A stretch of 64,000 bases of DNA from Moringa oleifera (GCA_021397835.1 JAJFZO010000256.1:2216501-2280500); one strand, 5' to 3'. Positions 23,960 through 36,035 are shown, counted from the first letter of the stretch. The notes: a model not told the origin generated them from the sequence alone. A program made the numbers and translations.

Positions 23960-24225
23960 CTAGAGATTATAAAAATTACTCCCTTGGTCATTTCTATAAT
24001 CTCAAAACAAAATTGTTTTAATCTTTGAAATTTATCTTTAAAATTTTTTAGTGGAGTTTATAAAAAATTAGTCCCTTGAGTCATTTCCATAATCTTCAAA
24101 TAAAATATTATTTGTTTTAAAATTTTTTAATGGAAATTATAAAAATTACTTCCTTGATTTACTTCTATAATCTCTAAACAAAATAATTTTTTTAAAATTT
24201 TGAAAAAAATTATATAATCATAGCG
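23960..24225. repeat. AT-rich minisatellite, about 75-80 bp unit
   Basis: Three to four diverged units, each with (G/A)ATTATAAAAATTACTCCCTTG and a partner CATAATCTCAAAACAAA. The same units occur at 15780-16180, 20190-21060 and 28780-29100. Confidence 0.6.
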
Positions 24226-24239
24226 AACATACTAATGTT

Positions 24240-24388
24240 AGACCACTGCTTGTGGTGCGGCTGGTCACCAAAGCTCACCCAGTTAATCAAGCCTCTATTC
24301 ATCAGATTCATTCTGCTTCAGTATTACTACCTGCGAATCCTCCTCATTTGTACCTCTACAAATCCCAAATCTACCACAACACCACAAA
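24240..24388 (+). mobile_element. LTR-retroelement leader/gag fragment
   Basis: About 150 bases closely matching 31505-31655, including CGGCTGGTCACCA, ATCAAGCCTCTA and ACAAATCCCAAATCTACCAC. At 31325 the same sequence lies just inside a putative LTR and primer site, so this is a retroelement fragment. It replaces the promoter and the first half of exon 1 of the adjacent pseudogene. Confidence 0.6.
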
Positions 24389-24696
24389 CTCTCTTGGCTT
24401 TCCTTTTGGTTCCTTCACTTTGTCAGTATATAATCAGATCTCTCTCTGTCCTTTACGTGTGTTTATACAGAAAGATGCAAGGTTATTTTACAGTGATGGG
24501 TAATGATACAACTTCGGCGGGTATCTCACTCTCTCACAACCACCGGGAGCCGAAGCAAGAGAGGTGGTGGTGCAGCAGGAGTGCAATAAGGACTCTGACT
24601 GCTGGGCAATATGCGGGCATGGCCAATGTGTCGAAGGCAGTACTTGTGATCCACCCAGCCCCTCGAGTTGAACCTATCTTGGCTGACAGAGACTGA
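24389..24696 (+). pseudogene. Broken cysteine-rich gene (gene-5-like), 5' end replaced by a retroelement fragment
   Basis: Remnant of exon 1 24389-24421 (matches CTTGGCTTCTCTTTTGG), then an intron. Exon 2 homology starts at 24521. Four defects: the promoter, ATG and MEKVSSKLF segment are gone; the acceptor AG is GG (TTCGGCGG); two extra bases in the LSQLRG region shift the frame; the final CxC pair has lost a cysteine. In the family frame EVVVQQECN, GHGQCVEG and a stop at 24669-24671 remain. An ORF runs through it from retroelement sequence (24235-24696), but it has no signal peptide. Confidence 0.8.
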
Positions 24697-26479
24697 AGTG
24701 TCCAAAACTATCCTTTGTTTTGAGTCTACTCTTGCTTTTTATGAACAACAAAATGACGCAGAATCATTCTCGATGAAGAATGATAAGCTATGTTAAAACT
24801 CTTTTATTTATAGCAATTCTAGTATAAAAACCACTTTTTCTAAAATATCAGAACATGTTCAAATAAAAATCAGAGAAAGTGTTGCAGTATGGCAAACTAC
24901 TAATCATCTGTGACACTCCTTTTCCAAAAATAATAAGCAACATTTGACACTAAGATTTATGTTGAATAAATTATGAGAAAGACAAGTTCAGATAAAGAGT
25001 TTAATTTAGCTGTAATTAATTACAGTTGAATTCAATAATTGAGTACCTAAGTCCATTAAAACACAATTGAAGATAATTTTAGAGTGACTTACTGCATACT
25101 TCTTTGTGATTATTATGGCATCAATATGCACGTACACAGATTTGGTAGAATAAATTAATTTAATGCCAGGTGAGCTCCCAATTTATCTGGCACTGAAATC
25201 AATTGAAAGCCGTTGGAGAAAGATTCTAAAGGTTGAAGTTAATGTTGCTAGCTGAACTAGCCGTTCTGTGTTAGGCTTGGGCTGCTGCTGTCAAGGTGTA
25301 TGAACTTTGGGTTTGAAAGCATGTAATCATGTTTTTTCACATCAGATAGAATTGTTAATACATCTTTGATAGAATCTGTATAAGAAATAAAAAGTAATCT
25401 ACAAGAGTTGTTAAAATCTCATATAACTTGTAAGAAAGACCAGATTGGCAGTTTTATAAGCATAATGGATTGTGACTAGTCAGATCTAGATTGTCACAAC
25501 CAAAACAAAAATGGGTTCGCTAAATTGATTATTCTAGAGAATGAAATAAAGAGAAGATGAAGCATGGTTTTTTTTTCTTTCAATTTTCTTACATTAATTT
25601 GTTGTTTATTGTATTTTTTTCTTTAAGAAATAAACAATTTTTTTAATCAAACAATTTTGTTATCTTTTTATCACGCTCACAAAGTATCTAATTTGATTAA
25701 GGCTATTAAAGTCATTTGCACAAAGGACCAAATTGCAATATATATATATATAATTAATTAATTAATTGAAATACCAAAAACTGATGTAAGATATCTTTGA
25801 AAATTCAAGATTTGTTTGATTACATGACTAACTTTGAGATCAGGTTTGCAACGGGTTGATCAAGCCGATCCGGTTTATGAACTCATGGCTTAAACTTATC
25901 TTATAAAAAGCTTGACAGATTCACAAATTAATAGATTAGATTGAGTTTAGTAGCTTAAAGAACATGCAGTTCATGATCTATTTGCCGTGATCTATTCACG
26001 AATTTGATCCATTTTATTATATTTATGAATTATGTTATTTGATTTTAAATAAATTAATTTAATGAATTTTAAATAGCTCATATGAGAGTGGTCCAATAAA
26101 TTTATATGGATTAATTTGACAAATTTTTAATTTATGATTTTTAAAAAATAATCATATAAATAAATAAATAATCTTTAAGATATCAAATAAATAATAAAAA
26201 ATGATATAAAAATTACAAAACTAAAAATATATTATATTGAATATACCATAAAGAGTATATTTTGTGTGTACAATATAAAAATTAATAAAATTAAAAATAA
26301 TATATGTTTGTTATCTAATTATAAGCTGAATTTTAACATTCAAAATAAATAATATTATTAATCATTCAATATTATAGATACTTTTTAATAAAATATAATG
26401 GATTAATGAAGTGAAATTCATTTTTTTTGAGATAAACTAATTAATTAAGAATTTATAAAATAAAAAAATCAAAAAAATA
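24697..26479. other. Intergenic spacer
   Basis: No gene. 24940-25120 resembles 42900-43080 (TAAGATTTATG, AAAACACAATTGAAGA-type strings), another duplicated flank. A (TA)n/(AATT)n tract lies at 25739-25766. 25840-26480 is AT-rich with no recognised content. Confidence 0.45.
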
Positions 26480-26854
26480 TAAATTACCTTATTTTTTAAT
26501 ATGATAGCACACTAAAATTTAATATTTTTTTAAAAATAATTCTATATATGTGATATGTATTTATTAATTCAATATATAAATTAAAAATGAATTAAAAATA
26601 TGCTGAATTATATTATGAATTCTATTAATTGATAAATTTTTTATATTTATAAATTTAATTTAAATTTAATCAAATTAAACAAAATTAATCTATATTTTAA
26701 TTAATCTTTATACTCTGATCCATGAAATGATTCTATTTAAAATATAAAGTTATGATTCATTTATTTTTAAAGTAAACAATTTTAACCTAATTCAATTATT
26801 AAACAAAAATCAACAGCCTGCAGTCAAGAACCATTGCAGACATTTGACTTCCAG

Positions 26855-27062
26855 GTTGTCTTAAACATTAAACATTTAATAATTGTCTGGACAGATTCTT
26901 TAACTTGAAAATTTGTAACCTTCACTTCATCAATGACCTTTGACTGCAAGATTTTTTTAAATATTTAATAATTATCAGCACATATTCTTTGACTTGAAAA
27001 TTTGTAACCTTCACTTCAAGTTGACTTTCTATTGCCTTTGCTCCCTCTCTCTCCCTATGTAT
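26855..27062 (+). promoter_or_regulatory. Promoter of gene 7 with two tandem TTGAC-containing units
   Basis: About two copies of a unit near 90 bp that runs AACTTGAAAATTTGTAACC, TTCACTTCA, TGACCTTTGACT, AACATTTAATAATTG, CACATATTC. Then comes the core TTGACTTTCTATTGCC at 27021-27036 and a weak TATA (TATGTAT, 27056-27062). Each unit has at least one TTGAC W-box core. Confidence 0.6.
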
Positions 27063-27152
27063 GGTGCCGGGAAGAGGCTGTAGCAGTCACAGTTTCAGTT
27101 TACAACTCCCAAAGACAGCATAATTTCCTTGTTACAACATAAACCATAAGCA

Positions 27153-27513
27153 ATGATGAAAGTTTCTTCCAAGCTTTTCTTGACTGCCCTTGTGGTTCTT
27201 GCACTTTGTTAGTATATACTTACATATCTCTTTCTCTTTGTCTGTGTGTATTCAGATTTTATCGTCTCTCTATCTCTTTCTATGTGTATTCATGTACGCA
27301 GTGATGGCTAATGCTATAAGTTTGACAGGTTTGTCGCTCTCACAACTGCGAGGAGCCAAAGCAAGAGAGCTGGCGGAGCAGCCGGAGTGCCACACCGACG
27401 CTGACTGTCAGAAGACATGCGGCCCGGATGGTGGGTGCATTGAGGGCAAGTGTGTTTGTCGCGCACCGCCAAAGTTATCCCCAACGTTACCGCCAACGTC
27501 ACCTTCAGCTTGA
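27153..27513 (+). CDS. Secreted cysteine-rich peptide 7, proline-rich tail (79 aa)
   Basis: Exon 1 27153-27207, donor GTTAGT, acceptor TTTGACAG, exon 2 27329-27513. The start is ATGATG (MMKVSSKLF); the paralogs' second codon GAG has become ATG, so either ATG could serve. Signal region ends LSLSQLRGAKA. Mature: ECHTDADC, then C-x5-C-x3-C-x5-C-x4-C-x-C spacing with CIEGKCVC, and a tail rich in proline (PPKLSPTLPPTSPSA). Very close to the gene at 32456, differing at only a handful of residues. Role unknown. Confidence 0.82.
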
Positions 27514-27890
27514 ACCGGTCTTGGCTTATAGAGATAGACACATCTGAAACAAGACTTTGTTTTAAGTTGGAGAAATTGTTAGGTCTCTTGCCTTTTTGTA
27601 ATTCCAATCTGGGAACTTAATAAGATGCTTTTGTTTGATGAATAACAAGAGGATCGATGTATCACCATTCTGGTTATGGGAGAATAAGCCATGTTAAAGC
27701 TATTATGTCTTCCCTTATGACCAAATATTAATAAGTATGTTGAAAATAAATATCCCAACAATCTGAATTAATTTTACTCTTCCTGTATAGCGATTCTCAT
27801 ATAAAACAAAAATTTTAAAATATCAAAACATGTTCAAAGAAAAATAGGAGGAATTATTGTGTTCATAAACTACTAGTAATTTTAAAGCAT

Positions 27891-28039
27891 AATTTTGGCT
27901 TGGCTCCGGCTTCTGTAGTGTCTTCATTTACTGTTTAGTGTGACAAGTTTTAGTCCAATCTCTTTAAGGGTTGAATCGAATTAGAACTATTGATCCGTGT
28001 TACATGTGGGCATAACATGTTTCTCAAGAGCATTACTTA
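27891..28039. other. Short spacer
   Basis: End of the gene 7 duplication unit; no gene. Confidence 0.4.
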
Positions 28040-29110
28040 CACTCTCTCTTAAAAGGATTCAATTCGGATTGGGAGCTTATGTCATGCAGGCGAAGTGTGT
28101 GTCCAAAAATAAGCAAAATTATAAATATAGCGAAAGAAAAGTTTGAACAAACAATAATCACAACATCATGCATACTAAAATAAATGGGAATTAAAATTAA
28201 ACTTCCATTTTCAAAACTCAAAAAATAACCTATGCTTAGTGTTTCTCTGATTATCTTAAAATAAAAATTATCTCTAGTAGAGTTACCAACTATCACAATA
28301 GAGGTTTGTTGGAGGGAACTTCAACATAACTTAAAATAATAAAAAATAAATTCAAATTAGATAAAATTAAAGAGTCATAATCAATTCTTTCTTTTATGAT
28401 ATAATTGATTATCAAAAAATTATTTATTTGTATAAATTATCTTTTAAATTAAAAAAAAAATCAGCCTTTCAAAATTAGTGATGTAGATCTGAGAGCCAAT
28501 TACACGTGAGAAAAAATAAGCACTCCCATCATTACTAATTAAATATAATTACCTTTTTGTTCTAAAATTCGCTTAATATTTAAAATTGATTTCTAAGTGC
28601 ATAACCTTCCAAAATATAAATGGATATGAAACCATTTTTGGAGAGTGTAAAAGCTTCAACCTTATTCCACCTGTAATCATTAAAATTAAAAAGTTTTGCT
28701 AGAGAATATAAAGGTTTCATCTTTGTTCAATCTTTTATTTTCAAAAAATATGTTTTTATGATTTTTAATTTTTTAATTTTTATTTTGAAAATAATTTTTA
28801 TTGGAGATAACTTCCATAATAAAAATAACATTTTATTTTTATTTTGAGAATATAAAAATACTCCCTCGAGTCTTCTTCATAATCTCAACGAGAGCATTTT
28901 TTTTTAAACAAATCTTTTATTAGATAATACAAAAAATTACTCTCTTGAGTTATTTTTATAACTGAGAAATAAATGAAATATTTTTTATTAAAATTTATGA
29001 AAATTACTCTCTTGAGTCATATTTATGATCTCAAAATAAAATATTTTTTATTTATTTTTAAAATAATTTTTATTGAAGATTATGAAAATTATTCTCTCTT
29101 TTCCTCTTCC
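28040..29110. repeat. Partial third copy of the D1/D2 repeat
   Basis: Shares the TATAAATATAGCG, GAGAGCCAATTACA/AAGCAC, TTTTGCTAGAGAATATAAAGG and minisatellite blocks with 15060-16180 and 19200-21060, in the same order. More diverged than D1/D2. Confidence 0.5.
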
Positions 29111-30848
29111 ATATTTCCTTTTATCTCTTATATCACTTTACACATAGAATTTTCTTTTTTGCTTTCAAAGAAAAATAACATGGGCAAAAATTAGGTGTCT
29201 GTGAAAAGATTCAAAAAATTCAAGATTTTGTCATCTCTTTCTCTTTGTCTTTATTCAAGATCATTGATATGCTTTTATATTTGATCATGTTAGGCTAAAT
29301 TTTTAGTAAGTTCAAAATTGTTATGCACTTAATGACAACTATTGTTATGCAATTTTCATAATTAAAATTGTTAGTGTTCTTCTGTGAAATTCATGTTTAT
29401 GATTACTATCTCATTTTTGGTTGGGCAACCATCAACTAAATGAGATTTAATAATGATCTAAAATCAAATTAAGGTTCTTGATCTAGAATTATCTTGAAGC
29501 CTAATTGTTTTGTGGCAAATTGTGTATAAATGATTATGATCCAGTTTTTGTTGGTTTTGGTGAAGAGTATAATCTAGGTTAAATGAATCATACTTGTTAT
29601 GTTTGTTATTTAGATCAATGTATTCTTTTAATCTTAATGCTCTTATGAGATTAAATTTAAAGTGCTTGTTTATTAGGTTGTTTAGCATGAAAAAATTAAA
29701 CAATCGAGCTTACCTTTATTTAACAACAAAGTAAACAAAGAATGAGATAAGTGAGCTTGTTGTTATAATAACAACCGAGCTTACCTTTCATGCAATCATC
29801 CATTTGTTAAATAAAGTTTAAATTTGATACATTGTTGAGCACACATACCATGCATATTGAAAATGAAAGTTTTTTTTTGATAAATTGGACTAGCCCAATT
29901 ATTTATATGTCAATGGGCCAGATTGGTGCCACTAGTCCATCCACTTAGATGTCTGGCTCAAGCTTAACAATGGGCCTAGCTGATCCTGCTTGAAAGTGTG
30001 ACATAAATCCAATTTAATTCATTATTCGATAAGCCTTATAAATTAAAGAACCAAACTAAGCCCGTTCATTTTTTAAAAAATAACAAATAGCCTACTCATG
30101 GTTTAATTTATTAAATTTTATATGAGTTATTTTTGAACTTTAAATAGGATTTATTTGAGTTTTATGTGAGCTATTTTTGAGTTTTAAACGAGTTTTACTT
30201 AAGTTTTTTACAGATTTGATGTATGCATCTGTAAGCCTAATAAAAATGTTACGTGAACCATAGATGAGTTTTATTATGTTTTATACACATCTATAAGTTA
30301 ATATTTTATAAATAATGTTACTTGTTATTTTTAAAATAAATAATATAAAAAAATTATTTACATATAATATTAAATAAATAATTATATTTAATTAAATAAA
30401 TATAATTTTAAAAAATTGATATATTATTATAAAATAAATTGACATCACCTTACTTATCAATTATTTACATTTCTCAATTTCACTATCCAAATAATTATAT
30501 ATTTAAATTAAAAAGATTACATAAACTTATTTTGTTATACGACTTTCAATCTCAAGAAGAATTAGTATAATTAAATTCAACTTGATGTATGTTGATATTT
30601 ATTAACTATTCTATCTTTTTTTTAAAAAAATTTTATATTATCTTGCATTTTTTTATTTACTAAATTTAAATCTTTCGAACATATAAGTGATTTAATAGTA
30701 GAAGGTGTCAAACTCTTGATAAATAATAATTATAAACTAACATAATTATACATATAATAATAAAATATATTAGTAATTTAATTAGGTAAGTCTAAACATA
30801 AAATTTGTTGACCTTAATGGATTGATTCCAATATAACGTATTTATTGA
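29111..30848. other. Intergenic spacer, nothing recognised
   Basis: AT-rich with small ORFs of no recognisable family. A 20-base string beginning CGAGCTTACCTTT occurs twice (29706 and 29777). Confidence 0.4.
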
Positions 30849-31324
30849 TGTTGGACTACATTAATAAATGATCAGGCTAAGGCCTGTTGAACTGACCCAT
30901 AGTGGGTCATGAACCAAATGATAGGCCTTGCATGCCACGCAAATCCACGTGAAGAAAGTAAAAAAGTTCAACTGGCATAATCAATTGGACACCTTATCTT
31001 GGAACATCGTCTTAATCCTGGCAGGCAACGGCTTTTAGAAACTCACAGGAGGTTGTGTTACTCTTTCAATCTCTATACATAATCTAGGTGCTCATTTAAT
31101 TTCAAATTGAATTCTCTTTTTTTATTAACATCATGTTGCTGCGCTGGATTCTTACTTTCAAGCATTAGAATGATCCCATGGAAGACCCGTTTGCTCATCT
31201 TCTTTATATTTCCTACATAATCCTTTCCAGAAGCTCGCAAAAAGATTTCTGGCTGGAAATCTGCTAACACCAATGCCTTGTCCACATAAAATTTTCTCTC
31301 TCTAAATTGTTTTTGGTAGTAACA
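30849..31324 (+). repeat. Putative LTR (about 476 bp)
   Basis: Starts TGTTGG at 30849 and ends GTAACA at 31324, the TG...CA form of an LTR. It is immediately followed by AGTTGGTGCTGTCT, which resembles the LTR-primer-site junction of plant Ty3/gypsy elements (usual form TTGGCGCCGTCTG). No second LTR is present in the window, so boundaries are tentative. Confidence 0.45.
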
Positions 31325-31660
31325 AGTTGGTGCTGTCTACAAGAAACGCTACGAAAACCATGACTCTTCGGAGAGCACGTTCATCCAACCACGATGGTCC
31401 CTTTACCCATCCAATACCTGAATTTGCAACCACCTCAATCCCAGAAAGCGTTCCCTTAAAGCCCAGCCTTCATAGCCATCTTACCAATGTCAGCCTCACC
31501 GTCACGACCACCGCTTGTCATACGGCTGGTCACCACAACTCAACCAGTAAATCAAGCCTCTACTCATCAGATTCATCCTTCTCCAGTATTACTACCTGTG
31601 GATCCTCCTTATTTATACCTCCACAAATCCCAAATCTACCACAGCCTCACCACAATTAAG
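31325..31660 (+). mobile_element. Retroelement leader and gag start, fragment
   Basis: Primer-site-like sequence, then an ORF from 31327 (in-frame ATG near 31360, TLRRARSSNHD) with low-complexity Ser/Thr/Pro content typical of a gag N-terminus. It is truncated where segmental unit 31661-33130 begins. The 3' part is the same sequence that disrupts the pseudogene at 24389. Confidence 0.5.
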
Positions 31661-32109
31661 TTACCTTATTTTTCAATATGAAAAATTAATTCTATATATG
31701 TGATATATATGCATTAGTTTAATATATAAAATTAAAATTAATAAAAATATTAATGAATTTTATTATTAATTCTATTAATGAATGAATTTTTACATTTATA
31801 AAATTTAACTTAAACTTAAATAAAGTAAACAAACTTAATTTATATTTAACTTATATCTTATTTAATTAACCTATATAGATTGATCCATGAAATGATTTGA
31901 TTCAAAATATAAAATCATGATTAATTTATTTTAAAAACAAATAACTTTACTTTGATTCAATTATTAAACAAAAATGGACCAACTTAAGTTAGGAACCATT
32001 AGAGATCTTTGATTTCAAGCTTTTATTCAATTATCTTATAAGCGAATTAAACTTTAAATTTCTATTAAATAATATAAATAATCAAATCTCGTCTTACCGC
32101 ATTAAAAGA

Positions 32110-32374
32110 TGATATGCTTATCAGCATAGTTTTGTAACCTCCCTTCATTAGTGACCTTTGACTTTAAGATTTTGTTAAACATTTAATAACTGTCAACACA
32201 TATCTTTGACTAACTATAAATTTGTAACTTTCACTTCGTTAGTAACCTTTGACTTCAAGTTTTTCTTAAACATTTAATAAATGTCAACGCATATTCTTTG
32301 ACTTGAAAATTTGTATCATTCACTTCAAGTTGACTTTCTATTGCCTTTGCTCTCTCTCTATCTCTCTATATATG
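32110..32374 (+). promoter_or_regulatory. Promoter of gene 8 with two to three TTGAC-containing units
   Basis: Repeats of the unit near 90 bp (TTTGACTT, AACATTTAATAA, GTCAACACATAT) at about 32120-32325, then the core TTGACTTTCTATTGCC at 32330-32345, a CT tract and TATATATG at 32367-32374. Confidence 0.6.
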
Positions 32375-32455
32375 TGGTGCCTGGAAGAGGCTATAGCCGT
32401 CACAGTAACTCCCAAAGACAGCAGTGTTTCCTTGTTATAACACAAACCATAAGCA

Positions 32456-32828
32456 ATGGAGAAAGTTTCTTCCAAGCTTTTCTTGACTGCCCTTCTGGTT
32501 CTTGCACTTTGTTAGTATATACTTACATATCTCTTCCTCTCTGTCAGTGTGTATTCAGATTTTATCGTCTTTCACTCGCTATCTCTATCTCTTTCTATGT
32601 GTATTCATATACGCAGTGATGGCTAATGCTATAAGTTTGACAGGTATGTCGCTCTCACAACTGCGAGGAGCCAAAGCAAGAGAGCTGGTGACGCAGCCGG
32701 AGTGCCACACCGACGCTGACTGTCAGAAGACATGCGGCCCGGATGGTGCGTGCATTGCGGGCAAGTGTGTTTGCCGCGCACCGCCAAAGTTACCCCCAAC
32801 GTTACCGCCGACGTCACCTTCAGCTTGA
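32456..32828 (+). CDS. Secreted cysteine-rich peptide 8, proline-rich tail (79 aa)
   Basis: Exon 1 32456-32510 (MEKVSSKLFLTALLVLAL), donor GTTAGT, acceptor TTTGACAG, exon 2 32644-32828. Signal region CMSLSQLRGAKA. Mature peptide with six cysteines (C-x5-C-x3-C-x5-C-x4-C-x-C; ECHTDADC, CIAGKCVC) and tail PPKLPPTLPPTSPSA. Near-identical to gene 7, so a recent duplicate inside segmental unit 31661-33130. Intact; role unknown. Confidence 0.83.
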
Positions 32829-33130
32829 ACCCGTCTTGGCTTATAGAGATAGACGCATCTGAAACAATACTTTGTTTTAAGTTGCAGAAATTGTTAAGTC
32901 TATTACCTTTGTTTGATGAATAAGAAGAGGATGTGAAATGGAACAATAAGCCATGTTAAAGCTATTATGTCTTCCTTTATGACCAAACATTAATAAGTAT
33001 ATTGAAAATAAATATCGTGACAATCTGAATTTTCACTCTTCCTTAATTAATAGCGATTCTCATATAAAACAAAATTTCTAAAATATCAAAGCATGTTCGA
33101 AGGAATATAAGAGAAATTATTGTGGTTCAT

Positions 33131-34497
33131 AAACTACTAATAATTTTAAACATAATTTTGGCTTGGCTCCCACTTGTGTCTTCAATTCATTTATGGTTTG
33201 GTCTCACAAGTTTTAGAATGATCTTTTTAATAATTGAATTGAGTTAAAACTATTGATCCGCTTTAAAAACAGGTTCATTAACTTTAAAATTTGAAATGAA
33301 TCACTCCATAAATCAGCTACTAGAATCAATTAAAAGAATTAAATGAACCACATAGAGGTCGGGTTGGTTTGGCATGTTTAAATTTAAAATCAGATTTTAT
33401 ATAAGAAAATTTAGAAATATAAAAAATATATTAATAAAAAATTAATAATTATTCATTAATATTTTTTTATTAATTTTTATTTAAAATATTAAATTATTAT
33501 AATATAAATTATATGTCCTATAAAATTTTGTATATTTCAAATTATCAATCAATTATTGATATTTTAAAAATAACAAATCAAACCCAAATCTATATATTGA
33601 GAATCAACCATTCAAACTTCAAACGCTAACTGTGATATTATTATCTTTACCACATCAGCTTCGTTTTGCAAGCAACGTTTCAGCGTGGGAATTCCTTTCT
33701 TTCTCCCCTTCTTGAAATGGAGTAGCAGCTGATGATGCTTTGCTTTCCAACGTTCAAGAGCCACATTCTACAAACCAGCAGTTACTAATTAGGCTGTTAG
33801 ATATCCCTGTAAGTAAACGGAGAGATGTCCTTCCAAAGTGAGTGACGGTCGTAGGATTTTCACTTTTGACCATATTTCTTATCTCAGTGTATTTTCAACT
33901 CGGGCTCTTAATGTTTATACGGAATCTAAAATTTAGTATTGTCGCAGTTTAGGTTGAATGTTGGTTGGCAAGTGGTTGCCGGAGATACTGTTTTGATTTT
34001 GTATTCTCCTTGATCAAGTAAATATGCTTGCCTTGATGATGACCTATTCATTTTGCTAAAAGATGTTTGTTTCAGGTTTCTCTCTCTTTCCCTTTCCCTT
34101 TGTGTGAGTGTTTTCCTGCATTTCTTAGAAAATTGATGAGCCAAGGTTGAAGTAAATAAAACGTAAAATCCAGAAAAAAAAAAAAGCACAAATATCAACT
34201 CAGGCTTTTGTGCGTCTCTTTGGCATATCTAATCGTTCTTATTGCATAGCAAAAAATGGCGCATGGATTTTGGGTTCCTGGATATTGGTTTGTGTAGCCT
34301 TAGGAAAACTCTTTCGAAGAATAAATTGAGAGAAAGTGAGAGAAATAAGAGAACAAGTAAAAAAAAGTGAAAGATAAATTTAGTTCTTGATCTCTCTTTA
34401 TCACTGTGTTTGTTGATAGAGAAGAAAAAAAAAATTCAGAGAAGATAAAACGATTTTGACTGAAATTGATCGATTTAACTTGAAACCTGAAACTTTG
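33131..34497. other. Spacer with an unexplained coding-like stretch
   Basis: 33131-33600 continues the gene 7/8 downstream flank and AT-rich DNA. At about 33733-33810 one + frame (AADDALL ... NQQLLIRLLDIP, then GTAAGT) looks like an exon end with a donor, but no family is recognised and no upstream exon is apparent. 33850-34497 shows no gene. Confidence 0.35.
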
Positions 34498-35103
34498 CTC
34501 TTCATAAAAGACTAATATTCATTAGCGGCATTGATTTTTTGTTTCGTTAACAAAGTAGTTTTCTCAATCTCACACTTATATGTTTAAAGTTTGTTTTAGT
34601 ACTTTTTTAAAAAATTAAGATTTAATTTACAATTCAAGATATATTTAGTTTAGAGTTTTATGTAACATTTATCTTATTAAATATATAATTACATAAAATT
34701 AAATTTTTTAAAAAAATTATTAAATTTTAATGTATTATGATATTAAAAATAAGATAAATTATAGTTTTAACATCTTCTTTTTAAGTTAGTTAATCTTATA
34801 AATGTGAACCTAACTTCATTTAATCTCTATTTATTTTTTGATTATAAAAATATATATAATTTATTGATGTTATTATTTTACATGTTAAAATTAATTTTAT
34901 AATTAAATAACAAAATGTGTTACTTTTTTAATTAATTTTAATAATGCACATAAAAAATATACTAAGTTTGTTATATATTCGATAGTAGTAGTTTGATGTT
35001 GTTAGTTTATTAGTTTTTTATATCATTTTTATTACTATTTATTATATATATATTTACTTATTTAAATAATGTTTTTGATGAGTAATCATATTTGCTTTGG
35101 CAG

Positions 35104-35407
35104 GTATCTCGTCCTCTCGCAGCAAGGGTTCAGAGGCGGAAAGGACTGTAAGAATTTTGCATGCAAAGACAGTCTTCCCAGATGCGTCAAAGGCGACTGT
35201 CGCTGTATCAATGACAACCACTCTCAAACTGAACGTGTCTTGGCTGCTACCAGCGCAACCTGCTCCACAAATAAAGATTGCGTCAAGCACCGCTCTCCTC
35301 AATGCGGATTCCATACCCAGTGCATTCGGGGAATCTGCTTCTGCGAATGTTACCATTGCTCTCATCACAGAGCTAATGATTTGGTTGTGTTTTTCTGCCA
35401 AATCTAG
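35104..35407 (+). pseudogene. Exon-2-only cysteine-rich pseudogene (gene-6 type)
   Basis: Acceptor TTTGGCAG and exon 2 homology begin at 35104, but exon 1, promoter and most of the intron are deleted relative to 43476. Two extra bases near the start of exon 2 put the cysteine domains in a different frame from the signal region. The first cysteine is Phe, one domain-2 cysteine is Arg (KHRSPQC), and the stop TAA is TAC, so the frame runs on to 35407. The remainder (CKNFACKD, CVKGDCRC, TERVLAATSATCSTNKDC, CIRGICFCEC) is well kept, implying recent loss. Confidence 0.8.
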
Positions 35408-36035
35408 GAGTAAGTTAATTTGCTTTTGTTTGATGAATAATAATAAAATTTTACATAATTTTTGTTTAGCCTTGGGCCATAGCAAAGCTATCATTAAACC
35501 AAGTCAGCAGACATTGTCTTTCTTTTTATTAAATATTAAATTACTAAAAATTTTCTTTTATAATATTATTTAACGTATAATTTACCACTTAAAAAAATGA
35601 GCTTGACCATCATAAAAAAATGTTTTATGATGGTTTTGGAAGCCTTATGATGATTTGGCACTTGCCATTTGAGATGGTCTTCAAAACGTCACAATAAAAC
35701 AAATTAACTTTTCTATATAGCATCTACCCTTTAGTAATCTTAAAAAATCGTTATCAATTTATAAAATTTTTCAAAAAATCATCATCAATTTATGATGGTT
35801 CACAAAATTAAAATAATTACAAAGTAAAAAATTTAAATTTTACAGTATTTTTTTGAAATCATAATTTTTAAAAACAATTATAAAATAGGGCAACTCTTAT
35901 CTCTAATGATTAATCCTTAAAACATGTGATGGATAAATTAAATGCTTAAGATTTTGCTTCAAATGGGTATCTAAAAGGTATGGTGGTGTTGCCCACTTTT
36001 GTAAGCAAAGCTATTTTAGTTACAATTACTTAAAA

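Larger units (their letters stand above)
26480..27890. repeat. Segmental unit carrying gene 7 (partner 31661-33130)
   Basis: Collinear with 31661-33130 from the TTACCTTATTTTT(T/C)AATATGA block through promoter, gene and 3' flank (CATAATTTTGGCTTGGCTCC at 27889 and 33151). The promoter-gene portion recurs a third time at 40890-42060. Confidence 0.7.
31661..33130. repeat. Segmental unit carrying gene 8 (partner 26480-27890)
   Basis: Collinear duplicate of the unit at 26480, including promoter units, gene and 3' flank. Its left edge coincides with the end of the retroelement fragment. Confidence 0.7.

Noticed and set aside
24235..24696. 153-codon ORF as an expressed fusion protein
   Set aside because: It runs through retroelement DNA, a former intron and a frameshifted exon; no signal peptide and no intact cysteine domain.
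35590..35900. Repeated short strings such as TTTATGATGGTTTT as a possible CRISPR-like or tRNA array
   Set aside because: Irregular spacing, plant nuclear context, no cloverleaf; simply decayed AT-rich repeats.
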